A program made the translations under genes and the position numbers. Below the pieces are notes generated by a model. The model worked only from the letters and a program-made list of their open reading frames with translations. It was not told where the DNA came from and searched no databases. Source: Symbiodinium kawagutii (taxonomy: Eukaryota; Sar; Dinophyceae; Suessiales; Symbiodiniaceae). From it: 64,000 bases of DNA. Of this stretch, positions 56,079-64,000 are shown one piece after another. How positions within the stretch are numbered: position 1 is the first letter of the stretch; each line of letters starts with the position of its first letter. The stretch is from contig VSDK01001771.1 of NCBI GenBank assembly GCA_009767595.1, positions 469,252 to 533,251 on the forward strand, in the 5' to 3' direction.

Positions 56079-56391
56079 GAAACTAGAAAGTGAATTGGTG
56101 AGGAGAAGTCCCATTGATGTCACGTTTTGGCTCCCAGGGTCTCCGAAACGATTCGCCAGCGTGTTGCGGTGCTATTGCTTGCGCAGTTTAACTTCTCTAC
56201 ACTCAAACTTGGAATTGTTGAGTGCTGCTTGGTTTATTGACCTCGACAATCCACGCAGCGATTGCAATACATGCGTGCAAACCCACGTTTTGGATCTACT
56301 GGAAATGTCTTACCCAGAACGCCGGGTTTTTCTTAGCAAAAGGTCTAATCTTGTAGGTCAATCAGCTTGCAGCGCGGAAACCCAAACATAA
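56079..56391 (+). CDS. exon 3' of copy B6, ends in a stop codon
   Basis: It continues KLESELVRRSPIDVTFWLPG, then SPKRFASVLRCYCLRSLTSL, then LLSAAWFIDLDNPRSDCNTC, ending SACSAETQT then TAA, about 104 codons. Six cysteines, no recognised domain. It is the longest exon next to a family B element. Confidence 0.6.
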
Positions 56392-56859
56392 AGCTTTGTT
56401 GATGGCCAACCTCTACAGTGTTGTAGGCTTCAAAGCCACTTTCTGACTCGGACGCTGGATTTTTGGAGGTTGGCAGTGATGTGTTGTGTCAGTAACTGTG
56501 AAGATAAACCAGGACCACACATGATGGCTTTCAAGTTTCTCCTTTAGGGAAAACATGGGAAAACCTTAGCTGATTAGACTAAAGATTAGCAAGTCAGTTT
56601 CATTAACGCTTTGGTTACATGGGAAGCGCTAATGAAGCCAACTTGTTACTCTTTAGTCATGTAACCAACTTGTTCACTCTAAAAAGTTGAACCCCTCCAA
56701 GTTATGGAGCAACGAATGAACCATGACTAAGGTGACTAACCATTACTTAGTCAAGAGTAATCAACTAAACGCAACTAAGCATAAGCATCACCAACCAGGG
56801 ACGGTCAAACCGGTTCTAAGTTACAAGTAACCAATGGTTACTATTGGCCATGACAAACC

Positions 56860-56985
56860 ATGACTAACCATGCCTAATCATGCCTACCCATGCCTAACCA
56901 TGCCTAACCATGCCTAACCATGCCTAGCCATGACTAACCATGCCTAACCATGACTAACCATGACTAGCCATGACTAACCAACCGG
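56860..56985 (+). repeat. 10-bp tandem repeat (CCATGCCTAA)
   Basis: About twelve copies with CCATGACTAA and CCATGCCTAG variants. Confidence 0.9.
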
Positions 56986-57796
56986 TTTCACCCTTGGTTA
57001 CTTCCATCTCTCAGTTGGGTTTCTCCTTGGGGAAAGCGGCGGTCTCGCTCAGGCCTGGGGTGGCAAGGTCCCGGAAGTGTCTTCAGTGAAGGCCTTGGGC
57101 AAGGCGCAGCAACGCGCCTCGCGGTAGCGCAAGGCATGGGTGGTGCACATGGCTTGTGCCGGTTGGATTTCGCAGGGTTTTTTTACCCCTACAGGTTTTG
57201 GAGCTGGTTGCTGCCTTTACCCGTGTTTCTATCCTGTGAGATCTTCATTTTAAGCTGTTTTCAATGTGTTTGACGATGGCTTGGCCAACATGAAAACAGG
57301 TTGGTTGGTGCTTTTCAATGTGGTTTTATGTGTTACACCAACCATGATAAAGAGCCGCTCAAAGCCCGGGTCTAACAAGTCTTGGACCACAATTGTTAGA
57401 ATGCCCCCAAGTTCCAGGGAGCAATGACTGGTTCAGGCGGGACAGGGGAGGTTTGTATTTGGAGGTATTGAGATGAGCTTCATGAACCCTGTATATCAAT
57501 CCATTACGTTACCCATGCACCAGAAAATAGGATAATTGATGGATCGTCTCGGTGATGACAGGTGTTGAGATAGAGTACCGATCCAGCAGCGTGAAAAGTG
57601 TCTCGAGATTGCGTACGGACTTTCCCGACAGAAAGAATGCAACTGTCTCACTGAACAGAATTGGTTGAAAAAGGTTGAGATATGCGAAACATTTGGGGAT
57701 ATGTTCATGCATCGTCATTAAGATTTCATGTCATTATTGCCATTACAGAAGGATTCATCAACTGTAGAATTCACTCCGCCTCTACACTTCATACAT

Positions 57797-57881
57797 GGGT
57801 GTTGCTCAAAATTGGGAAACCCCCAAATCATCCAACATGAATTCATCACTATTGGCAATACTGTAACCCAGCTATTTTGAG
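57797..57881 (-). mobile_element. family A element, copy A13, shortened; its end forms an acceptor
   Basis: Ends GGTGTTGCTCAAAATTGGG and AGCTATTTTGAG; the outer bases of the right end are missing. The AG of TTTTGAG is followed by G and an open exon. Confidence 0.65.
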
Positions 57882-58013
57882 GATCCAATGCAGCAAAGGC
57901 AGCAGTCGAATCTGCTCCAAGCTCTGCTTGAAACGCCAGGAGGACCGTGGGCGACTAGTGCCTTTCGGTCGACAAGAACCCAAGATGTGCATCAGCGTTA
58001 CGGTGCGCACCGG
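57882..58013 (+). CDS. exon starting at the end of copy A13
   Basis: 132 nt: DPMQQRQQSNLLQALLETPG, then GPWATSAFRSTRTQDVHQRY, then GAHR, ending CGG|GTGGGGTGAC in phase 0. It joins to the next exon across a 64-bp GT-AG intron. A different frame is open right across both exons and cannot be excluded for the first half. Confidence 0.5.
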
Positions 58014-58077
58014 GTGGGGTGACTGTGGTGTGGCACAGGGGCCACACGTGGGGGGATGGGCCGTGGCATCACCTCAG

Positions 58078-58179
58078 GTGTTGGTGCCGGAGTTCACCCT
58101 GAAGGATTCCGTGACCAAAGTCATCGAGGGCCGCATCTACAAAGCTGTGGAGGTGCTGCTGCGCCCGATGTTGAAACAG
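58078..58179 (+). CDS. exon with both splice sites clear
   Basis: Acceptor GTGGCATCACCTCAG, donor AAACAG|GTTTGCC. 34 codons: VLVPEFTLKDSVTKVIEGRI then YKAVEVLLRPMLKQ. Amphipathic and convincing. Family unknown. Confidence 0.6.
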
Positions 58180-58398
58180 GTTTGCCTTGAGAAACACACA
58201 TGGCAAGCCTTATATCAATGGTTTTACCTTATGTAAATAATGGCTTTACCTTAAGAAACTAGAATAAACTCAAATGGCGAGCCTTAAATGGTAATTAATT
58301 TCTGATTGACAAACATGGTACACCATGTTGTCAAATTTCTAAACATGTTGTCAATTCTAAACCAATCAAGGATTCATGATCGGTGTACCATGGTCTAC

Positions 58399-58481
58399 CA
58401 GATATCCAGCGACTGGAGCCACCATATGACAGCGCTCCAGGTGGTCGGCAATGCTACTGAAAAGGCGCACAAGGGAGGGAA
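58399..58481 (-). CDS. exon downstream of copy A14
   Basis: Acceptor ATTTCTGCTCCACTCAG, donor CTG|GTAGACCATG. It reads PSLVRLFSSIADHLERCHMV then APVAGYL. The upstream intron contains family A copy A14. Confidence 0.45.
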
Positions 58482-58502
58482 CTGAGTGGAGCAGAAATAA
58501 AA

Positions 58503-58601
58503 GGCATTTTCTAAATCCGTAGGGACCGGGGACCCCCAACAATGGTTGGTCTATTACTATGAATGGTTGGTAAACTGGATGATTTGGGAAACCCTTAAAC
58601 A
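58503..58601 (+). mobile_element. family A element, copy A14
   Basis: Core ATGGTTGGTCTATTACTATG and GGATGATTTGGGAAACCC; ends decayed (GGCATTTTCTAAATCCGTAG on the left). Confidence 0.7.
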
Positions 58602-58761
58602 AGTTGATTGGTGATAATGCGGCGTTGCTTCATAGTGGCTAATGTTGTATCATGGCGGCCAATCAAAGTTCAAAGTGATTAATCCTGGCTATAGCAAGGT
58701 GTTTGCATGATTGGCGGATTGTTATATTTGTTCTGAGCCGGTGACATGTATTTGCTTCAGA

Positions 58762-58828
58762 GCTTGTTGCGTTTATTGAGTTGAGCGATGGAAAATTTGC
58801 GATGGAAATTGGGCCTATTGATCAACTG
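58762..58828 (+). CDS. exon ending at copy B7
   Basis: After GTATTTGCTTCAG the frame reads LVAFIELSDGKFAMEIGPID then QL, up to the CTG that borders copy B7. A GT-AG removal joins it to PTVSLRAFFAALSRCFIVEV and PGRLHCRS. Confidence 0.5.
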
Positions 58829-58925
58829 GTTGGTGGTTTCAATCATTTTGTATTTTCCCTATAGTAGTTATTGCCAATTGGTTGGTTGACTAATATTTTT
58901 CATAGGGGCTGAAACCACCAACCAG
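58828..58925 (+). mobile_element. family B element, copy B7, probable GT-AG intron
   Basis: 98 bp, closest to consensus, flanked by TCAACT and CCAACT (5 of 6 identical; 58822-58827, 58926-58931). The inferred intron is 58829-58925 (GTTGGTGG to CCAACCAG). Confidence 0.8.
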
Positions 58926-59200
58926 CCAACTGTTTCGTTGAGGGCATTCTTCGCAGCACTTTCGAGATGTTTCATTGTCGAAGTTCCAGGGAGGCTGCAT
59001 TGTAGATCGCTCGGAATATCAACGTCCACGATCTTGCCCCATCAATCGGATATCCATACTAATAAACCACTCAGAGGCAATCAAAAGCTACAATCAAAAT
59101 TGAGGGTGGTTAGGTGGCTAGCAGCCTCCCAGGATAGGGCCACTACCCCATGTACTTGTTTTGTAATTGCAAAGCTTGACAAGTACAATGATGTACAATG
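58926..59200 (+). CDS. candidate coding segment after copy B7
   Basis: In the frame given by GT-AG removal of B7 it reads PTVSLRAFFAALSRCFIVEV then PGRLHCRSLGISTSTILPHQ and stays open into the TTG repeat. A second frame (VEGILRSTFEMFHCRSSREA) is open to a TAG near 59006. The 3' border is unknown. Confidence 0.4.
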
Positions 59201-59271
59201 TGTTGGTATTAACATTGTTCACAAGTGTATGGGAAATGGGATGTTCACATTAACATTGATCACATATTATA

Positions 59272-59340
<69 letters not shown>

Positions 59341-59342
59341 GG

Positions 59343-59389
<47 letters not shown>

Positions 59390-59392
59390 GCT

Positions 59393-59448
<56 letters not shown>

Positions 59449-59479
59449 CGTCGTGGTTGTTGTTGTTGTTGTTGTTCCA
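59272..59479 (+). repeat. TTG/GTT trinucleotide microsatellite
   Basis: About 200 bp of (GTT)n with a few interruptions. Poly-Leu, poly-Val, poly-Thr frames are artefacts. Confidence 0.95.
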
Positions 59480-59565
59480 ATCGTTTCACATCCTTTTTCA
59501 CAATGGATCACATGGCCAGAGAGGACCCACACAGAAATCGCTTCCGTGAGTGCCCAGTGTTTCAG

Positions 59566-59619
59566 GCCGCCGCTACGGTGGCTGCCACGGCAAATGCCAA
59601 GCAGCATGCCATGGTACAG
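59566..59619 (+). CDS. candidate short exon (Ala-rich)
   Basis: CCCAGTGTTTCAG|GCC and GTACAG|GTGGAG bound 18 codons (AAATVAATANAKQHAMVQ). The frame is also open to both sides, so the exon could be longer. Confidence 0.4.
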
Positions 59620-60001
59620 GTGGAGCCCGGCTCGGAGAGTCGGCCAGGATGGTTGAGTCGGCGATTGTTGAGCAATCCAATGATCGCATTTATGGTTGAA
59701 GGGATGGTTGAGCACTATTTGGGTTGCGAGTGGTTGCTTGAATGGTTGAGCACCATTTGGGTTGCTCGGTTGCTGCTCATCAGTTTGCCAAAGAACATGA
59801 GAAATCGGTGGTTTTCCTGAGAAGTACCTCTTGCAATGGCTTGTGTTATCCAGACGATTGATTCTGATCACAGCATGGGTGCCATTCCAAGTCCTCGGGG
59901 TTGGTGCAATTTACTGAGGGAACCCCACAACGCTGACGTAGGCCTCGGGCGGCATGATACACAGCATTCCCCGTGATTTAGACATTTACAAAAGCTCACT
60001 T

Positions 60002-60100
60002 GGTGGTTTGTCAAAATAGGGTACCCCAAAACTGGTTGGTTTATTGCTATAAATGGTCAATCAAGGATGATTTGGGGGTACCCCTATTTTGAGAAACACC
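60002..60100 (+). mobile_element. family A element, copy A15 (closest to consensus)
   Basis: 99 bp flanked by exact 5-bp duplications CACTT (59997-60001, 60101-60105). Ends GGTGGTTTGTCAAAATAGGG and CCCTATTTTGAGAAACACC. Confidence 0.9.
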
Positions 60101-60105
60101 CACTT

Positions 60106-61165
60106 CGAGCATGTGGTCAGTATGACGTACAGTCATGTGCAGGACAGTCTTGAATATGTGTAGCATAATTATGGTTTTTCAAATATAGGACAGTTGAATA
60201 CACATATTCTGTTGAACAGCAGATAATAGCAGGTCATGGACAGTAGCATACAGTATAGAATGTTACAAAACAATGCATGTTTGATGTATACTGTGATGTT
60301 TGTTGGCATGTGTATATATAATATATATATATATATATTTACAGTAAATATATGTATATGAATAGGTATGCTGCATGTGTTCGTAGACATAGTGCAAGAA
60401 ATCGTCTATGATGTATGGCACGCTATGATTTGCAGATATGAGTAAGCTATGATGTACAATATTGCACCAAAAGCAGCATCTCATACGTCAATTCGGGGGA
60501 CCAGGTGTAGCGCATCGCTTTTTTTCCGGAAGTTTCACAAAGCTGCCGGGCCTGACATCATGAAGATTGAGCAGATCTTAGTAATCCGACCAGCTGTGCC
60601 TAGGAACTGGGAGAGGAACGGAAAGCAAACTCATGTGAGCTTTTTACCTGCTTTAATTGGTATGATTTTCCTTCAATGTACGTGATTTTCTTGGCTGATT
60701 TTTAAACAGAGATATCATACATGTAAGATTTTGCATTCATCATGCTTTGAAGGCGAACATCCAAAGTTTTTCTCTTGCATACAGTTGGGCTCCAAAAAAA
60801 AAGGGTTTCCACAAGACACAAGACAAAGACACTCCACGAAGGGCCCAGCCATTTGGATGCACTGACAAAACACATCCCCCAATGACCTTTGGTGGTTGCA
60901 GATGACTGTGCTACTTGGTTAATAGGGCGATCTATTCTAAGCCATGACAATGCCATCACCAACGCATGGAGCATGCGACCTTGGAGCCAGGCAGAAGCCA
61001 CTGGCAAAGGCAGCTACAACGCTACTGCCACTGCGCATGCAAGCCATACTGCGCCTTGGAGCAATTGGATGTGGATGGTTAATAGCCAGTGATGATGGCT
61101 GTGGAACCGGCATTCGAAGGGAAACTTATGAAGATCATGATGATGATGATGATGATGATGATGAC

Positions 61166-61200
<35 letters not shown>

Positions 61201-61719
61201 CAATGACAAAGATTATGTTTCAGGATGTTTCAGGATGGTGATGACGAGGTATGATGGAGACAATGGTTAAGATGCTTGGGTCGTTCGTAGTGCTTGTGGC
61301 AATAGTTGCCTAGGTGAGAGAAACCGAAGGTGGAGGAATTTGCACACCAAGACGCCAGACGGTGGTGCAGATTGACGTGTTCTGACTGGACAGGATGTTT
61401 GTGCCACATGATGCATTTGTGCACCTATGAAGTAATGTTTGGTAATTGAGCATGGCAAAGGAAAATCCATGGTTTTCTTCAAGAAATCAATAGGCATTTA
61501 TGGATTCATTGATTGGTTGTGAAAATCAACCAGCCATCCCATGGTTTCCCATGATTTCTCCAAAGAATCATTCTTTGAGAATCCACCAACCATGAGAAAT
61601 CCACCAACCATTCATAAATGATCATAAATGGATCATTTCCCAGGAAAATCCACCATAAACGGATCATAAATGGATCATTTCCCCGGGTTTCTCCAACAAA
61701 AAATCTGGTGACGCGCCAG
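60106..61719. other. region without a firm gene
   Basis: It contains a (TA)n run at 60314-60340 and a GAT/GAC repeat at 61134-61200. A frame at about 60970-61130 (RQKPLAKAATTLLPLRMQAI) running into the GAT repeat is plausible but unsupported by splice sites. Confidence 0.3.
61134..61200 (+). repeat. GAT/GAC repeat
   Basis: (GAT)n then (GACGAT)n. It would code poly-Asp in the one frame that is open from upstream. Confidence 0.85.
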
Positions 61720-61847
61720 CCCGCCATCTCCAGGCCTTTGCAGAGGCGACGGATCAGGTCACCGCGAGCTACCAGGCGCGGTTTTTGTACGTTGCGGAGG
61801 TAGTTTACAGCCCTACCAAGCGGCCGAATCCGCAACTTGTTTGCTGA
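61720..61847 (+). CDS. candidate 3' exon
   Basis: After TGGTGACGCGCCAG the frame reads RHLQAFAEATDQVTASYQAR, then FLYVAEVVYSPTKRPNPQLV, then C and TGA. GC-rich compared with its flanks and convincing as protein. Function unknown. Confidence 0.5.
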
Positions 61848-62351
61848 TTTTTTGTGTGAAAAAATGTGAAAAACCTGTGCAAAATATTAAAAAATAAAGT
61901 GAAACATATGAAAAACCCGTAAGCAACAGAAGATGTGAGAACAAAACAGGTTAAGCACACAGGTCAAAGCATGTTGTGCGTCTTGCAAAGTGCCCAGCCA
62001 GACTGTTTTGCAATGCTCCATGTCAGCTGGGAGGCCTCTGCTACAGCATTGGCTGGATCTCCTGTGAAGGAGAATAGTGACGTTATCACAAAGGCTCACA
62101 TCAAGATCGCCACTTGGTTTGCAGGTGATTCGTTGAGGTGGCAATGGGTCAATCATGAACCGTCAATAAAGGGGTGATAGCCAGCAATAATACAGTGGTT
62201 TATGATGGTACACCAGGGCTACAGGGAATTGATCCACAGCCGGATGTCAGGACAACTGAAACAGCTGTCGCTCTTTCTGACATCATGGCCATGAGTGTCA
62301 TCATCACCGACATTGCTGTCATCACCAACGTAATCATCACCACAAAAAATA

Positions 62352-62353
62352 GT

Positions 62354-62402
<49 letters not shown>

Positions 62403-62644
62403 NNNNNNNNNNNNNNNNNNNNNNNNNNNNNNNNNNNNNNNNNNNNNNNNNNNNNNNNNNNNNNNNNNNNNNNNNNNNNNNNNNNNNNNNNNNNNNNNNN
62501 NNNNNNNNNNNNNNNNNNNNNNNNNNNNNNNNNNNNNNNNNNNNNNNNNNNNNNNNNNNNNNNNNNNNNNNNNNNNNNNNNNNNNTCATCATCATCATCA
62601 TCATCATCATCATCAGCATCATTATAATCATCATCATCATCATT

Positions 62645-62700
<56 letters not shown>
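62352..62700 (+). repeat. ATC trinucleotide repeat with an assembly gap
   Basis: (CAT)n on both sides of a run of Ns (62403-62585). The gap is almost certainly an unresolved stretch of the same repeat. Confidence 0.95.
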
Positions 62701-63471
62701 GTACTTGTGCATGTCATAAACAAACTATCCATGATAGTTACGAACAACGCACGTGGCATCATCCCAGGCTGTTTTCTTTCACATTTATCTATCAACACAC
62801 CATTGTTCTTTATTCACTATGATCCATCAAGAAGCCATGGTTGAATGTCATGATGCCCTTGGACCACCCATTGTCAACCATTTTGGAGCATCATACATAA
62901 TCAATCATTGACCCGTTATTAACCACCCTTTCCTATCCTTTACCATCCAGTATGCACCGCAATAAACCATGCAGCAACCAATATCAAACATCAGTATTAA
63001 TCATCCAATGTTTAACCATCCATTTACCACCCATTGAACCAGTCAAAAGCTCAGTTTTTTGTAGAGTTTGCACTGGTGCCAATTTCAATCCGAAAGACCT
63101 ATGAATCGTATGGTGGAGGGGTACCCCTATATCATCCAACATCAATCGTTCATAGAAATAAACCATCCATTGTTTGGGTTCCTCTATTTAACAAAAAACA
63201 CATTATTCCTACGAATCATATTTCAAGCTAGACCCCAGGGATACTCCTTGAATACCTTGGTTGGGCAAGAGCTGACACTTTTCAGATTTTTGGTTCATGG
63301 TTGGGATACTCATGATTATTATTGCCCAAGCTTTTCCCACAAAAATTATTGGAGTAGGGATATCCCAAGCTTTTCCCAAGGTATTTTACTTAATGCTTGG
63401 TAAGTTGTTTCCCAAACAAAATAAGCCCAAGCTTTTCCCATGGTCGTATCCTCCCTGGCCGTTTCTCCCAG
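62701..63471. other. region without a supported gene
   Basis: AACCATC/ACCATT-rich low complexity (62.8-63.05 kb), family A copy A16 and AAGCTTTTCCCA repeats (63.32-63.45 kb). Confidence 0.35.
63109..63205 (-). mobile_element. family A element, copy A16, decayed
   Basis: Reverse orientation: GGAGGGGTACCCCTATATCA, AATAAACCATCCATTG, GGTTCCTCTATTTAACAAAA. Confidence 0.55.
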
Positions 63472-63570
63472 GAAGCTCAAGCCACCAGCGTGGAGAAGGC
63501 TACCGCCAGTGCCACGCGCAGAGCCAATGCCACCAGGCCGCGCGGCGCCGCGGGCGATGAGGCGGCTTGA
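63472..63570 (+). CDS. probable 3' terminal exon (Ala-rich, basic)
   Basis: Acceptor CTGGCCGTTTCTCCCAG then GAA. 32 codons: EAQATSVEKATASATRRANA then TRPRGAAGDEAA and TGA. Clear phase-0 start and GC-rich codons. Function unknown. Confidence 0.55.
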   Translation, partial: EAQATSVEKATASATRRANATRPRGAAGDEAA

Positions 63571-63584
63571 GACAGGTTGACTGG

Positions 63585-63760
63585 GTGGTGGTTTTAACCA
63601 TGATTGGGTTATAGTGGTTAAAACCACTATCAACCACTATGAACCACTATTAACCACTATTGTTCTTAACTACGATGGTTAATAGTGGGTTATAGTCGTT
63701 GATAGTGATTAATCATGGTTAAGAATGGTGAATCATGTGGGATAGGAAGCAACACTAATG
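63585..63760. repeat. AACCACTAT inverted/tandem repeat
   Basis: Repeated AACCACTAT units (63605-63660) followed by inverted GGTTAATAGTGG and GTTGATAGTG units. It resembles the arms of family C. Confidence 0.7.
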
Positions 63761-63775
63761 GTTAAACAACTACCT

Positions 63776-63870
63776 GGTTGGTGCTTTGATTGACATTTTT
63801 GTTTATTCGCACATTCATTACTAAATGGTTGGTTGGTTGACTAATATGTGTCATAGGGTATGAGCAGTTG
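63776..63870 (+). mobile_element. family B element, decayed copy B8
   Basis: GGTTGGTGCTTTGATTGACA, GGTTGGTTGACTAATATG, CATAGGGTATGAGCAG. The right inverted end is degraded. Confidence 0.6.
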
Positions 63871-64000
63871 ATAATGGTTGGTCAGTGGTGGTGGATGATG
63901 GTTGTTGATGGTTGATGATGATTGTTGTTGGTTGATGATGGTTTCTTAGAAAAGGTGGATTGTTTTAAGTATTTGGCTGAGAGTGAATGGTAACGTTGAA

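Noticed and set aside
58938..59871. Long poly-Leu, poly-Val and poly-Thr frames
   Set aside because: Produced by the GTT repeat at 59272-59479.
62174..62719. Poly-Ile and poly-Met frames across the N gap
   Set aside because: ATC repeat and assembly gap; no protein evidence.

Overview
The window looks like nuclear DNA of a dinoflagellate, although no species can be named. Reasons: short exons separated by introns; acceptors that are mostly AG followed by G; donors that, when reading frames are joined, come out as GT, GC and GA; CCCTAAA-like telomere-type tracts; heavy simple-sequence content; and two families of about 100-bp terminal-inverted-repeat elements sitting between in-frame coding segments, as described for dinoflagellate introners. 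No rRNA, tRNA, CRISPR or prokaryotic operon was seen. All exon boundaries are read by eye from splice motifs, codon phase and protein plausibility. No transcript evidence was available.

Layout. 0.1-3.6 kb: a minus-strand multi-exon gene with an acidic tract and an RGG box. 4.5-5.3 kb: two plus-strand exons. 8.4-10.5 kb: a minus exon and several plus exons with family B elements. 11.6-12.9 kb: a minus-strand gene. 13-18.7 kb: mostly repeats (family A and C elements, simple repeats). 18.8-19.6 kb: plus exons, one intron of which is a family A element. 20.9-22.0 kb: a well supported minus-strand membrane-protein gene whose second intron carries a family A element. 23.4-25.8 kb: short exons and a 318-bp Mutator-like element loaded with telomere-like repeats. 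28.0-44.5 kb: plus-strand exons coding alternating acidic-serine and Lys/Ala/Pro segments (Nopp140/treacle-like composition), including a tandem array of near-identical two-exon genomic units. Minus-strand genes at 28.6-31.0 kb lie between its likely first exon and the array. 44.5-64 kb: scattered exons among microsatellites and further family A and B elements.

Most interesting: (1) two introner-like families with different target-site duplications (5 bp for A, 6 bp for B), several copies of which, when removed, leave continuous reading frames; (2) an exon-module array in which each roughly 1-kb duplication adds 80-82 codons in frame, using inferred GA-AG introns. The genes show no shared pathway; apart from the nucleolar-phosphoprotein-like gene and the RGG protein, functions are not recognised.
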